This document shows positions 25,863 through 34,407 of a DNA stretch of 64,000 bases, one piece after another. This DNA is from Pseudomonas alcaligenes (lineage in GTDB: Bacteria; Pseudomonadota; Gammaproteobacteria; Pseudomonadales; Pseudomonadaceae). The stretch spans positions 3,827,501 through 3,891,500 of the forward strand of contig NZ_CP154874.1 of the NCBI RefSeq assembly GCF_041729615.1. Direction: 5' to 3'. The notes under the pieces were generated by a model, which saw only the letters and a list, made by a program, of their open reading frames with translations, was not told where the DNA came from and searched no databases. Position 1 is the first letter of the stretch. The number at the start of each line of letters is the position of its first letter. The position numbers and the translations under genes were made by a program.

Positions 25863-26630
25863 TCAGGCGCGCACCCAGCGTTGCCGCGTCCAGCCGCTCA
25901 GGGCGTCGACCGCGAACACCAGCACCAGCATGGCCAGGATCACCGTGCTGGCCTGCGCCTCCTGGAACAGGCTGAGGCTGACGTAGAGCATCTGCCCCAG
26001 GCCGCCGGCGCCGACGAAGCCGAGCACGCTGGCCATACGGATGTTGTTCTCCCAGCGGTACAGCGAGTAGGCCAGCAGCTGCGGGAACAGGTTGGGCAGG
26101 GTGCCGTAGCAGAAGGCCGCGAGCTGGCTGCCCCCCTGCAGGCGGATCGCTTCGGCCGGTGCCTTCGGGGTGTTTTCCAGCGCCTCGGCGAACAGCCGCC
26201 CGAGTACCCCCGCCGTATGCAGGGCCAGGGCCAGGGTGCCGGCATTCGGGCCGAGGCCGGCGGCCAGCACCATCAGCGCCGCCCACACCAGTTCCGGAAT
26301 CGCCCGCAGGCCGTTGAGCAGCAAGCGCGTGACGCTCTGCGCCAGCAGGCCGAAACGCCCGGCCGCCGGCAGCGCCAGCAGCAGGCCGAGGGCGGCGGCG
26401 AGCAGGGTGCCGAGGGCCGACATGGCCAGGGTCTCCAGGGCGCCGCGGCCGATGGCGGCCAGGTGCCCGGCGCTCAGGTCCGGCTGCAGGAAGCGCACCA
26501 CGTACTCGCCCATGTGCGCCAGGCTGCCGGCGCCGAACAGGGCGCCGAGGTCGAGCCCCAGGTAGGCGAAGGAGGCGATCACCGCCAGCACGATGGTGGC
26601 GACCAGCGCCAGGTTGACCAGCCGGCTCAT
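25863..26630 (-). CDS. PhnE-type ABC transporter permease, second
   Basis: A 255-residue inner-membrane permease with about six helices and the EAA-like loop AEAIRLQGGSQLAAFCYGTLPNLFPQLL. MSRLVNLALVATIVL is taken as the start (ATG 26630, overlapping the upstream permease stop by ATGA); longer frames upstream are out-of-frame readings. The fold matches permeases of phosphonate/phosphite-type importers. With its partner it forms the membrane channel of the transporter described at 28242. Confidence 0.88.
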   Translation of the reverse strand: MSRLVNLALVATIVLAVIASFAYLGLDLGALFGAGSLAHMGEYVVRFLQPDLSAGHLAAIGRGALETLAMSALGTLLAAALGLLLALPAAGRFGLLAQSVTRLLLNGLRAIPELVWAALMVLAAGLGPNAGTLALALHTAGVLGRLFAEALENTPKAPAEAIRLQGGSQLAAFCYGTLPNLFPQLLAYSLYRWENNIRMASVLGFVGAGGLGQMLYVSLSLFQEAQASTVILAMLVLVFAVDALSGWTRQRWVRA

Positions 26631-27454
26631 GCCAGCCTCCCGCGCAGCAGGCGGCTGAGGCCATCGGCCAGCAGCACCAGCAAGAGGAAGGTCAGCAGCA
26701 TGCTGGCCACCTCGCCGCCGGCGAACATGCGCAGCGACAGGTCGATCTGCTGGCCCAGGCCACCGGCGCCGACGAAGCCCATCACCACCGAGGCGCGGAT
26801 CGCGCATTCCCAGCGGTACACGGTGTAGGACACCAGCTCCGAGGCGGCATTGGGCAGGATACCGTAGACGAAGGCGGCCAGCCGGCCGCTGCCGCCCTGC
26901 AACAGGGCGTGCATGGGGCGCTGGTCGACCGACTCGAAGATTTCCGCATAGACCTTGCCGAGCATGCCGGCGTAGGTGATGGCGATGGCCAGCACCCCGG
27001 CGGTGGGGCCGAGGCCGACGGCGCGCACGAACAGCAGGGCCCAGACGATTTCCGGGACGCTGCGCAGGAAGATCAGCAGGCCACGCACCGGCCAGCGCAG
27101 GGTTTGCCCCAGCGCACTCGGGCGACCACCGCGGGAAGCCGCCGACAGCGACAGCGCGCGGCTGGCGAGCAGGGCCGCCGGCACCGCCACCAGCAGCGCC
27201 AGGGCCATGCCGGCGGTGGCGATGGCCAGGGTCTGCAGGGTGGCTGCAAGCAGCAGGTCGAGGAACTCGCGGTTGTGCTGCGGCGGCCAGAAAGCGGCGA
27301 CGAAACGGCCCATCTCGCTCTGGCTGTCGGCGGCCAGCAGCACGCCCAGGTCCAGTTCGGCGAGCTGGATGCCCGGCCACAGCAGGGCCACGGCCAGCAG
27401 TGTCAGCAACAGCCGGGGCAGGGCGGCCGGGTCGCGCGGGTGCGGTTTCAGCAT
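26627..27454 (-). CDS. PhnE-type ABC transporter permease, first
   Basis: A 275-residue permease starting MLKPHPRDPAALPRLLLTLL; central loop RPMHALLQGGSGRLAAFVYGILPNAASELVSY is the EAA-like ATPase contact. It is a paralogue of the next permease, so a heterodimeric channel is likely. The start at 27454 overlaps the end of the ATPase gene by 7 bp. Confidence 0.88.
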   Translation of the reverse strand: MLKPHPRDPAALPRLLLTLLAVALLWPGIQLAELDLGVLLAADSQSEMGRFVAAFWPPQHNREFLDLLLAATLQTLAIATAGMALALLVAVPAALLASRALSLSAASRGGRPSALGQTLRWPVRGLLIFLRSVPEIVWALLFVRAVGLGPTAGVLAIAITYAGMLGKVYAEIFESVDQRPMHALLQGGSGRLAAFVYGILPNAASELVSYTVYRWECAIRASVVMGFVGAGGLGQQIDLSLRMFAGGEVASMLLTFLLLVLLADGLSRLLRGRLA

Positions 27455-28245
27455 CGCGGGATCTGCAGGTTCAGGGTCACCGTCGGCAGCGGTGGCGAGA
27501 CCAGCTGCTCGTTGGCGTAGAGCGCATCGAGCAGCGCCTGGGTGACCTCGCTGGCCGGGCGGTCGAAGGCGATCTGCCCGTCGCGCACGCCGACGATGCG
27601 CGGGAAGTGCGCCAGGGCCAGCTCCACCGCATGCAGGCTGGCGACCAGGGTGGCGCCGTGCGTCTCGGCATGCCGACACAGCACGGCGAGGGTGTGGTCG
27701 GCCAGCACCGGGTCCATGGCCGACACCGGTTCGTCGGCCAGCAGCAGCTCGGGCGCCTGGTACAGCACGCGGGCGATGCCGACCCGCTGCAGCTGGCCGC
27801 CGGAAAGCTGCTGGCACTGGGCGAACAGCTTGTCGGCCAGGTCCAGGCGTGCCAGCACCTCGCGGGCACCGGCGATATCGCTGGGGTAGAGCAGGTTGAG
27901 CAGGCTGCGGCCCAGGCTCCACTGGCCGAGCTTGCCGGCCAGCACGGCGGTGACCACCCGTTGCCGCGGCGGCAGCGGCGGCGCCTGGTGGATCAGGCCG
28001 ATGCGCGTACGCAGGCGCTGGCGGGCGCGGGCGTTCAGGCGCCAGGGATCGGCGCCCAGCAGCTCGACGGCGCCGCTGCTGGGTTGCAGCGCGCTGGCCA
28101 GCAGGCCCAGGAGGCTGGACTTGCCGGCGCCGGACGGGCCGATGATGGCGACCCGCTCGCCGGCGGCGATGGCCAGGTCCACGCCACGCAGGGCGTGGAC
28201 CCCGTTGCCGTGCTGCAGGTGCGCGCCGGTCAGGCGCAGGCTCAT
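27448..28245 (-). CDS. PhnC-type ABC transporter ATP-binding protein
   Basis: A 265-residue ABC ATPase: Walker A IIGPSGAGKSS, signature LSGGQLQRVGIARVL, Walker B LLLADEPVSAMDP and switch His in VASLHAVELAL. Closest by eye to PhnC. It overlaps the substrate-binding gene by 4 bp and the permease by 7 bp, so all four genes form one tight operon. Confidence 0.92.
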   Translation of the reverse strand: MSLRLTGAHLQHGNGVHALRGVDLAIAAGERVAIIGPSGAGKSSLLGLLASALQPSSGAVELLGADPWRLNARARQRLRTRIGLIHQAPPLPPRQRVVTAVLAGKLGQWSLGRSLLNLLYPSDIAGAREVLARLDLADKLFAQCQQLSGGQLQRVGIARVLYQAPELLLADEPVSAMDPVLADHTLAVLCRHAETHGATLVASLHAVELALAHFPRIVGVRDGQIAFDRPASEVTQALLDALYANEQLVSPPLPTVTLNLQIPRC

Positions 28246-29093
28246 TTCAGCAGGTCGGCGGCGCGGGCGGCGTCTTCGATGCCCTTGTAGTTCTCGGGCT
28301 TGGTCTCGATGAAGCGCGAGGCGGCCTGCAGGTCGAGGATCGCCTTGTGCTCAGGGTTGGCCGGGTCGAGGGCGAGGAAGGCGGCCTTGATCTTGGCGGT
28401 CAGGTCCGCATCGAGGGTGCCGCGCACGGTCCAGTTGTAGTCGTAGTAGGCCGGGGTGGTGGCGAACACCTTGACCTTGGTGGTGTCGACCTTGCCGGCG
28501 GCGACCAGCTTGTCCCACACGCTGGCGTTGAGCACGCCGCCGTCGACCTTGCCGGCCTGCACCCAGGCGGCGGTGGCGTCATGCGCGCCGGAGTAGCCGA
28601 CGCGGCTGAAGAAGGCTTCCGGCTTGATCCCGTCCTGCAGCATGAAGTAGCGCGGCATCAGGCTGCCGGAGGTGGAGGACACCGAGCCGAAGGCGAAGCT
28701 CTTGCCCTTGAGGTCGGCCAGCGACTTCACGCTGGCGTCCGAGGTGATGAACTTGCTGGTGAACTGGGCGTCCTGCTCGCGCTGCACCAGGGGGATGGCA
28801 TTGCCGGTCTTCAGGCGCACCTGAACGAAGGTGAAACCGCCCAGCCAGGCCAGGTCGATGCGGTCGGTGGCCAGCGCCTCGACCACCGCCGGGTAGTCGG
28901 CCACCGGGACGAACTCGACCTTCATGCCCAGTTCCTGCTCCAGGTAGGCGCCCAGCGGCTTGAACTTGCGCAGCAGTTCGGTGGGGGCTTCGTCGGGGAT
29001 GGCGCTGACCTTCAGCACGTCAGCGGCCTGGGTCAGGGTGGCGGACAGGGACAGGGCAAAGCCGGCGGCGAGCGCCAGAGTACGCTTGAGCAT
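28242..29093 (-). CDS. PhnD-like substrate-binding protein, probable selenium oxyanion transporter
   Basis: A 283-residue periplasmic binding protein: signal peptide MLKRTLALAAGFALSLSATLTQA, then SAIPDEAPTELLRKFKPLGAYLEQELGMKVEF (in parts), VEALATDRIDLAWLGGFTFV and GSVSSTSGSLMPRYFM. The fold is that of PhnD/PtxB, which bind phosphonate or phosphite. A subfamily found beside selD is annotated in public resources, as I recall, as putative selenate binding. Here the operon is divergent from selD-selU, so import of a selenium oxyanion is the favoured inference; phosphonate or phosphite remains possible because no C-P lyase or phosphite oxidase is nearby to decide. ATG 29093 chosen for the signal peptide. 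Confidence 0.85.
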   Translation of the reverse strand: MLKRTLALAAGFALSLSATLTQAADVLKVSAIPDEAPTELLRKFKPLGAYLEQELGMKVEFVPVADYPAVVEALATDRIDLAWLGGFTFVQVRLKTGNAIPLVQREQDAQFTSKFITSDASVKSLADLKGKSFAFGSVSSTSGSLMPRYFMLQDGIKPEAFFSRVGYSGAHDATAAWVQAGKVDGGVLNASVWDKLVAAGKVDTTKVKVFATTPAYYDYNWTVRGTLDADLTAKIKAAFLALDPANPEHKAILDLQAASRFIETKPENYKGIEDAARAADLLK

Positions 29094-29176
29094 GAAGATT
29101 CTCCGGTTCAATAGCGGAAAAGGTTCAGGCACCGGCCCGCGTGATGGCCAGCGCCCAGATGTTTAGGAGCGCGGCG

Positions 29177-29217
29177 ATTATACGGGGGGCGAGCGCAAAG
29201 AGCAGCTTTGCTAGAAT
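29177..29217. promoter_or_regulatory. Divergent -10 elements between the ABC operon and selD
   Basis: On the minus strand a perfect TATAAT lies at 29177-29182 facing the ABC operon; on the plus strand TAGAAT lies at 29212-29217 facing selD, 36 bp from its ATG. Neither has a convincing -35 at 16-18 bp. The two start regions are only about 35 bp apart, so shared control is plausible. Confidence 0.45.
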
Positions 29218-29253
29218 CCGCCGCCTGATTTCCCCGATGGCCGAGAGCGTGCG

Positions 29254-30288
29254 ATGAGCGAACCCATCCGTCTGACCCAGTACAGCCATGGCGCCGGCTG
29301 CGGCTGCAAGATTTCCCCCAAGGTGCTGGAGGTGATCCTCGCCGGCAGCGGCGCACAGAACCTCGACCCGAAACTCTGGGTCGGCAACGCCTCGCGCGAC
29401 GACGCGGCGGTCTATGCCCTGGACGAGGAGCGTGGGGTGGTGTCGACCACCGACTTCTTCATGCCGATCGTCGACGATCCCTATGACTTCGGCCGCATCG
29501 CCGCCACCAACGCCATCAGCGACATCTACGCCATGGGCGGCGACCCGTTGATGGCCATCGCCATCCTCGGCTGGCCGGTCAATGTGCTGCCGGCGGAAGT
29601 GGCCCGCGAGGTGATCCGCGGCGGCCGCGCGGTGTGCGACGCGGCCGGCATCCCGCTGGCCGGCGGCCACTCGATCGACGCGCCGGAGCCGATCTTCGGC
29701 CTGGCCGTGACCGGTGTGGTCGACAAGAAACACATGAAACGCAACGACACCGCCAGCGCTGGCTGCAAGCTGTATCTCTCCAAACCGCTGGGTATCGGCA
29801 TCCTCACCACCGCCGAGAAGAAGGCCAAACTGCGCGCCGAGGATGTCGGCCTGGCGCGCGACTGGATGTGCACCCTGAACAAGCCTGGCGCGCGTTTCGG
29901 CAAGCTGGCGGGCGTGCAGGCGATGACCGACGTCACCGGCTTCGGCCTGCTCGGTCATCTGGTGGAGATGGCCGATGGCGCGGGCCTCACCGCTCAGCTC
30001 GATTACGCCGCCGTGCCGCGCCTGCCGGGCGTCGACTACTACCTGGCCGAGGGCTGCGTGCCGGGCGGCACCCTGCGCAACTTCGACAGCTACGGCGAGA
30101 AGATCGCGCCGATCTCCGAGGAACAACGCAACCTGCTGTGCGACCCGCAGACCAGTGGCGGCCTGCTGATTGCCGTCAGCCCTGAGGGCGAGGCCGAGTT
30201 CCTCGCCGTGGCCGCCGAGCTGGGCCTGAGCCTGGCGCCCATCGGCCAGCTGACCGCGCGACAGCGTTACGCGGTAGAGGTGCTGTGA
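29254..30288 (+). CDS. selD: Selenophosphate synthase (selenide, water dikinase)
   Basis: A 344-residue SelD beginning MSEPIRLTQYSHGAGCGCK. Cys16 replaces the selenocysteine seen in some homologues and Lys19 follows as in E. coli (C17, K20). It makes selenophosphate from selenide and ATP, the selenium donor for selenocysteine tRNA and for 2-selenouridine. Its stop overlaps the selU start. No in-frame UGA is needed, so the protein is not itself a selenoprotein. Confidence 0.97.
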   Translation: MSEPIRLTQYSHGAGCGCKISPKVLEVILAGSGAQNLDPKLWVGNASRDDAAVYALDEERGVVSTTDFFMPIVDDPYDFGRIAATNAISDIYAMGGDPLMAIAILGWPVNVLPAEVAREVIRGGRAVCDAAGIPLAGGHSIDAPEPIFGLAVTGVVDKKHMKRNDTASAGCKLYLSKPLGIGILTTAEKKAKLRAEDVGLARDWMCTLNKPGARFGKLAGVQAMTDVTGFGLLGHLVEMADGAGLTAQLDYAAVPRLPGVDYYLAEGCVPGGTLRNFDSYGEKIAPISEEQRNLLCDPQTSGGLLIAVSPEGEAEFLAVAAELGLSLAPIGQLTARQRYAVEVL

Positions 30289-31394
30289 TGCGCGACAACA
30301 CGGCCGACTACCGCGACATCTTCCTCAACGACTTGCCGATGATGGATATGCGCGCCCCGGTGGAATTCACCAAGGGCGCCTTCCCCAATGCCATCAGCCT
30401 GCCGCTGATGACCGACATCGAACGGCAGAAGGTCGGCACCTGCTACAAGCAGAAGGGCCAGCAGGCGGCCATCGAGCTCGGCCACCAGCTGGTGTCGGGC
30501 AAGGTCAAGGCCGAGCGCGTCGAGGCCTGGGCGGCCTTCGCCAGGGCCAACCCGAATGGCTACCTGTACTGCTTCCGTGGCGGCCTGCGCTCGCAGATCG
30601 TCCAGCAGTGGCTTGCCGACGCCGGCATCGACTACCCGCGGGTGATCGGTGGCTACAAGGCCATGCGTACTTTCCTGATCGAGACGCTCGACAGCGCGGT
30701 GGCCGAGTGCGACTTCGTCATCGTCGGCGGCATGACCGGCACTGGCAAGACCGAGGTGATCGCCGAACTCGACAACAGCATCGACCTGGAAGGCCACGCC
30801 AACCACCGTGGCTCCAGCTTCGGCAAGCGTGCCACCGGCCAGCCGGCGCAGATCGACTTCGAGAACCGTCTGGCCATCGACCTGCTCAAGCGCCGCGCGC
30901 GCGGCCAGCAGCAGTTCGTGCTGGAGGACGAGAGCCGCCTGATCGGCACCTGCTCGCTGCCGCTGTCGCTGCACCAGGGCATGCAGGAGTACCCGCTGGT
31001 ATGGCTGGAGGACAGCGTCGAGGATCGCGTCGAGCGCATCCTGCGCGACTACGTGATCGACCTGGCCGCCGAGTTCCTCGCCGTGCATGGCGAGGAGCAG
31101 GGCTTCGCCCTGTTCGCCGCGCGCCTGCTGCAGAGCATGGACAACATCCAGAAGCGCCTGGGCGGCGAGCGCCATGCGCGTCTACGGGCCATCCTGGCGC
31201 AGGCACTGGACGAGCAGGCGCGCAGCGGCGCGGTGGACCTGCACCGGGCCTGGATCGAGGCGCTGCTGAACGAGTACTACGACCCGATGTACGTCTACCA
31301 GCGCGAGAGCAAGGCCGCGCGCATCGAATTCGCCGGCGAGCACGCTGCCGTGCTGGCCTATCTGCGCGACCGCGCATCACGGAGCAAGGCATGA
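30288..31394 (+). CDS. selU: tRNA 2-selenouridine synthase
   Basis: A 368-residue SelU/MnmH (YbbB): N-terminal rhodanese domain with catalytic Cys95 in YCFRGGLRS and C-terminal P-loop domain GGMTGTGKTE (147-156). It geranylates 2-thiouridine and exchanges sulfur for selenium at the wobble base of tRNA-Lys, Glu and Gln, using selenophosphate from SelD. I use the ATG at 30288 (one base shared with the selD stop); a GTG one codon earlier is the alternative. The stop overlaps the next gene (ATGA). Confidence 0.96.
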   Translation: MRDNTADYRDIFLNDLPMMDMRAPVEFTKGAFPNAISLPLMTDIERQKVGTCYKQKGQQAAIELGHQLVSGKVKAERVEAWAAFARANPNGYLYCFRGGLRSQIVQQWLADAGIDYPRVIGGYKAMRTFLIETLDSAVAECDFVIVGGMTGTGKTEVIAELDNSIDLEGHANHRGSSFGKRATGQPAQIDFENRLAIDLLKRRARGQQQFVLEDESRLIGTCSLPLSLHQGMQEYPLVWLEDSVEDRVERILRDYVIDLAAEFLAVHGEEQGFALFAARLLQSMDNIQKRLGGERHARLRAILAQALDEQARSGAVDLHRAWIEALLNEYYDPMYVYQRESKAARIEFAGEHAAVLAYLRDRASRSKA

Positions 31395-31747
31395 AACTCA
31401 AAGACCACCCGGACGCCCTGGACTGCACCCTGTACCGCCCGGACGAGAACGACCCGGACGCCGAGGAACTGGAGCTGGGCGACGGCCACGTACTGTTCGA
31501 GGGGCCTTTCGCGGCGCCGGCCGAGTGGGATGCCGCCGAGCGCGAGGACTACTTCGACGGCAGTGACCCTGCGCTGTTCTTCACCGCCCGCATCGAGAGT
31601 CCGGCCAAGGCCGACAGCAACGACTTCTTCGTCGCCGAGCCCGGTGACTATGTGGCGGTGATGCGCGGTTTGCAGGTGGAGATGTACTACGTCTACGACC
31701 GCGCCGATGCCAGCTATGTGCTGATCCGCGACGATCAGCTGGACTGA
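31391..31747 (+). CDS. Acidic protein of unknown function co-translated with SelU
   Basis: A 118-residue soluble, strongly acidic protein (MKLKDHPDALDCTLYRP at the start; many Asp/Glu). It has no signal peptide, no membrane segment and one cysteine (Cys12). I do not recognise the family. ATG overlaps the selU stop and a terminator follows directly, so it is the last gene of the selD-selU unit. A role in selenium handling or tRNA modification is inference from position only. Confidence 0.8.
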   Translation: MKLKDHPDALDCTLYRPDENDPDAEELELGDGHVLFEGPFAAPAEWDAAEREDYFDGSDPALFFTARIESPAKADSNDFFVAEPGDYVAVMRGLQVEMYYVYDRADASYVLIRDDQLD

Positions 31748-31761
31748 GTGCCGCCCGTGAT

Positions 31762-31790
31762 GAAAAACGCCGCCCTCGGGCGGCGTTTTC
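31762..31790 (+). terminator. Terminator of the selD-selU operon
   Basis: AAAAACGCCGCC, a short CTC loop, GGCGGCGTTTTC: an A-flanked 7-bp GC stem with a U-tract. It also faces the end of the convergent phhC gene two bases away and probably serves both. Confidence 0.9.
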
Positions 31791-31792
31791 GT

Positions 31793-32992
31793 TCAGGCCT
31801 GACAGACCTTGGCGATGGCGCCGGCCAGGTAGTCCAGGCGCGCCTCGTTCATCCCCGCCACGCTGGCGCGGCCGCTGCTCACCAGGTACACGCTGAACTC
31901 GTCGCGCAGGCGTTGCACCTGGGCTGGCGTCAGGCCGGTGTAGGAGAACATGCCACGCTGCTCGGCGATATGCGCAAAGCGCTCGGCCAGGCCATGCGGA
32001 CGCAGGGCCTCGACCAGGCCCGTGCGCAGGTCGGCTACGCGCCGGCGCATGGCATCGACTTCCGCTGCCCACAGGGCCTTCAGCTCGACATCGCCGAGAA
32101 TCTCCGCCACCACCGCGGCGCCGTGGGATGGCGGCGTGGACCACAGGTTGCGCGCCAAAAAGGCCAGCTGGCTGCGAATATCGAGCAGCTTCTCGAGGTT
32201 ATCCGCCCGCACGATCAGCGCGCCGGTGCGCTCGCGATAGAGGCCGAAGTTCTTCGAGCAGGAGCTGGTGACCAGCAGCTCCGGCAGTTCGGCGGCGAAC
32301 AGGCGCACGGCCCAGGCGTCCTCCTCCAGGCCATCGCCGAAGCCCTGGTAGGCGAAGTCGATCAACGGCAGCAGCTCGCGTGCCTTGACCACCTCCAGCA
32401 CGCGCTTCCAGTCGCGCGGGGCGAGGTCGAAGCCGGTGGGGTTGTGGCAGCAGGCGTGCAGCAGTACCACATCGCCCTTGGGCAGGTGGGCGAGGGCGGC
32501 GAGCATGGCCTCGACGTTGAGGCGGTTGTCCGCGCCGACATAGGCGTAGTGGCCGACCTTGAGGCCGCAGGCGGCGAACAGCGTCTCGTGGATCGGCCAG
32601 GTCGGGTCGCTGAGCCAGATGCCTCTACCCGGAAGATTCCTGGCGATAAATTCGCCGGCCAGGCGCAGGGCGCCGGTGCCGCCGGGCGTCTGGGTGGCGC
32701 CGAGCAGGCCATCGGCGAGCAGCGCGTTACCGTTGCCGAAGCATAGCTCCAGCAGGCGTTCGCCGAACTCCGGTGCGCCGTGGCCGCCGATGTAGGTCTT
32801 GCTGGTTTCGCCATCGATCAGGCGTTGCTCGGCCAGCTTCACGGCGCGCGGGATGGGCGTCAGACCGGAGGCGTCCTTGTATACGCCGACGCCCAGGTCG
32901 AGCTTGGCCGGGTTACCATCGGCGCGATAGGCGTCGAGCAGGCCGAGAATGGGATCGCCCGGCACCCGGGCGATGGCGGTGAAGTGGCTCAC
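31793..32992 (-). CDS. phhC: Aromatic amino acid aminotransferase PhhC
   Basis: A 399-residue PLP aminotransferase of the TyrB/AspC type: FTAIARVPGDPILGLLDAYR at the start, HACCHNPTG, DFAYQGFGDGL and PLP lysine in SSCSKNFGLYRER. The GTG at 32992 gives the family start and overlaps the phhB stop. In Pseudomonas it transaminates tyrosine made by PhhA, leading to 4-hydroxyphenylpyruvate and the homogentisate route. Third gene of phhABC. Confidence 0.94.
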   Translation of the reverse strand: MSHFTAIARVPGDPILGLLDAYRADGNPAKLDLGVGVYKDASGLTPIPRAVKLAEQRLIDGETSKTYIGGHGAPEFGERLLELCFGNGNALLADGLLGATQTPGGTGALRLAGEFIARNLPGRGIWLSDPTWPIHETLFAACGLKVGHYAYVGADNRLNVEAMLAALAHLPKGDVVLLHACCHNPTGFDLAPRDWKRVLEVVKARELLPLIDFAYQGFGDGLEEDAWAVRLFAAELPELLVTSSCSKNFGLYRERTGALIVRADNLEKLLDIRSQLAFLARNLWSTPPSHGAAVVAEILGDVELKALWAAEVDAMRRRVADLRTGLVEALRPHGLAERFAHIAEQRGMFSYTGLTPAQVQRLRDEFSVYLVSSGRASVAGMNEARLDYLAGAIAKVCQA

Positions 32993-33345
32993 TTGCGCCC
33001 CTCGGCTGCGGCGGCCAGCACATCGGTGCGCGCGGCCATGATGAAGTCGTTGCGGTGCAGACCTTTCATCTCGTGGCTCCACCAGGTCACGGTGACCTTG
33101 CCCCACTCGGTGAGCAGGGCCGGATGATGGCCGACTTCCTCGGCGATGGCGCCCACCGCGTTGGTGAAGGCCAGGGCATGGCGGAAGTTCTTGAACAGGT
33201 ACTGGCGCTCCAGCTCCATGTGGCCGTCGCGTACTTCGATGTTCCAGTCGGGGATCTCGCGGATCAGCGTGGCCAGCTCTTCTTCGCTGACATGGGGGGC
33301 GTCGGCGCGGCAGGCTTCGCATTGGGCTTGGGCAAGGCTGGTCAT
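32989..33345 (-). CDS. phhB: Pterin-4a-carbinolamine dehydratase
   Basis: A 118-residue PCD/DCoH: PDWNIEVRDGHMELERQYLFKNF (in parts), the active-site His trio in VGHHPALLTEWGKV, and a C-terminal helix. It regenerates the tetrahydropterin cofactor used by phenylalanine hydroxylase. It is separated from phhA by 167 bp that hold repeat copy D, unusual for an operon whose products act as a pair. Confidence 0.97.
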   Translation of the reverse strand: MTSLAQAQCEACRADAPHVSEEELATLIREIPDWNIEVRDGHMELERQYLFKNFRHALAFTNAVGAIAEEVGHHPALLTEWGKVTVTWWSHEMKGLHRNDFIMAARTDVLAAAAEGRK

Positions 33346-33401
33346 TTCGGGCTCCTTGGATAGTCGAGATCAGAGCATAGAAGGTGAGGGGCATCGATCA
33401 G

Positions 33402-33505
33402 CCCCCTCTCCCGCTTGCGGGAGAGGGGGCGGCCCGCGTAGGGAGAGGGTGATGTCAGGTTCGACCCTCTCCCCCAGCCCCTCTCCCATCAATGGGAGGG
33501 GGGAG
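33402..33505. repeat. GGGAGAGGG palindromic repeat, copy D (between phhA and phhB)
   Basis: Two facing hairpins built from CCCTCTCCC and GGGAGAGGG with half-units between them, as in copies A and B; the second hairpin is slightly decayed (GGGAGGGGGGA). It occupies almost all of the gap between phhA and phhB and starts 8 bp after the phhA stop in transcript sense. Confidence 0.85.
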
Positions 33506-33512
33506 TTAAAGC

Positions 33513-34298
33513 CTACGCCGCCTTGGGCGGGAACTTCGGCGCGTGCAGGCCGAGGGTCATGGCCTGTTGCACCAGGCCCATGATGTCCTCCTGGGCCAGC
33601 TGGAACAGGCGCTTGAGGTCCGGCAGGACGAAATACAGCGGTTGCAGGATATCGATGCGGTAGGGCGTGCGCATGGCCTCCAGCGGGTCGAAGGGCTGGT
33701 GCTCGGGCGCACCGGACAGGCTGTAGACCGTCTCCTTGGGCGAGGAGAGGATGCCGCCGCCGTAGATGCGTCGGCCCTGAGGCGTATCGACCAGGCCGAA
33801 TTCGATGGTCATCCAGTACAGCCGCGCCAGGTACACGCGCTGTTCCTTGCTCGCGGCCAGGCCGAGCGTGCCGTAGGTGTGGGTGAATTCGGCGAACCAG
33901 GGATTGGTCAGCAGCGGGCAGTGACCGAAGATCTCGTGGAAGATGTCCGGCTCCTGCAGGTAGTCCAGCTCTTCCGGGGTGCGGATAAAGGTGGCGACCG
34001 GGAAGCGCTTGCTGGCCAGCAGCTCGAAGAAGGTCTGGAAGGGAATCAGCGCCGGCACCTGGGCCACGCTCCAGCCGGTGGTGGCGTTCAGCACCTTGTT
34101 GATCTCGCCGAGCTGGGGAATGCGATCGGCAGGCAGGCCGAGCTGTTCGATGCCGTCGAAGTATTCCTGGCAGGCGCGGCCTTCCAGCACCTTCATCTGC
34201 CGGGTGATCAGGGTGTTCCACACCTGATGCTCGCTGTCCGAGTAGTGGATGAAGCCGCTCTCGTCCGGTTGCCGAGCCACGTACTGCGTGCCTTTCAT
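33513..34298 (-). CDS. phhA: Phenylalanine 4-monooxygenase
   Basis: A 261-residue bacterial phenylalanine hydroxylase starting MKGTQYVARQPDES. The iron ligands lie in DIFHEIFGHCPLL (two His) with a downstream Glu in RLYWMTIEFGL. It converts Phe to Tyr using tetrahydropterin and oxygen. The frame can be extended upstream, but ATG 34298 has GGGAG before it and matches the family. Divergent from its activator gene phhR. Confidence 0.97.
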   Translation of the reverse strand: MKGTQYVARQPDESGFIHYSDSEHQVWNTLITRQMKVLEGRACQEYFDGIEQLGLPADRIPQLGEINKVLNATTGWSVAQVPALIPFQTFFELLASKRFPVATFIRTPEELDYLQEPDIFHEIFGHCPLLTNPWFAEFTHTYGTLGLAASKEQRVYLARLYWMTIEFGLVDTPQGRRIYGGGILSSPKETVYSLSGAPEHQPFDPLEAMRTPYRIDILQPLYFVLPDLKRLFQLAQEDIMGLVQQAMTLGLHAPKFPPKAA

Positions 34299-34407
34299 GC
34301 AGGTCTCCCGCTGGGCTGTTGTTTTTGTCTGGGACAAGGGATACCGCCGATGGCGCAACCTGAGGAGGGGCTGGCAACCGCGTCGAGGCAGCAGGTGTGG
34401 GTTTTTT

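Noticed and set aside
29254..30288. SelD as a selenoprotein
   Set aside because: The active-site position holds Cys and the frame has no internal TGA.
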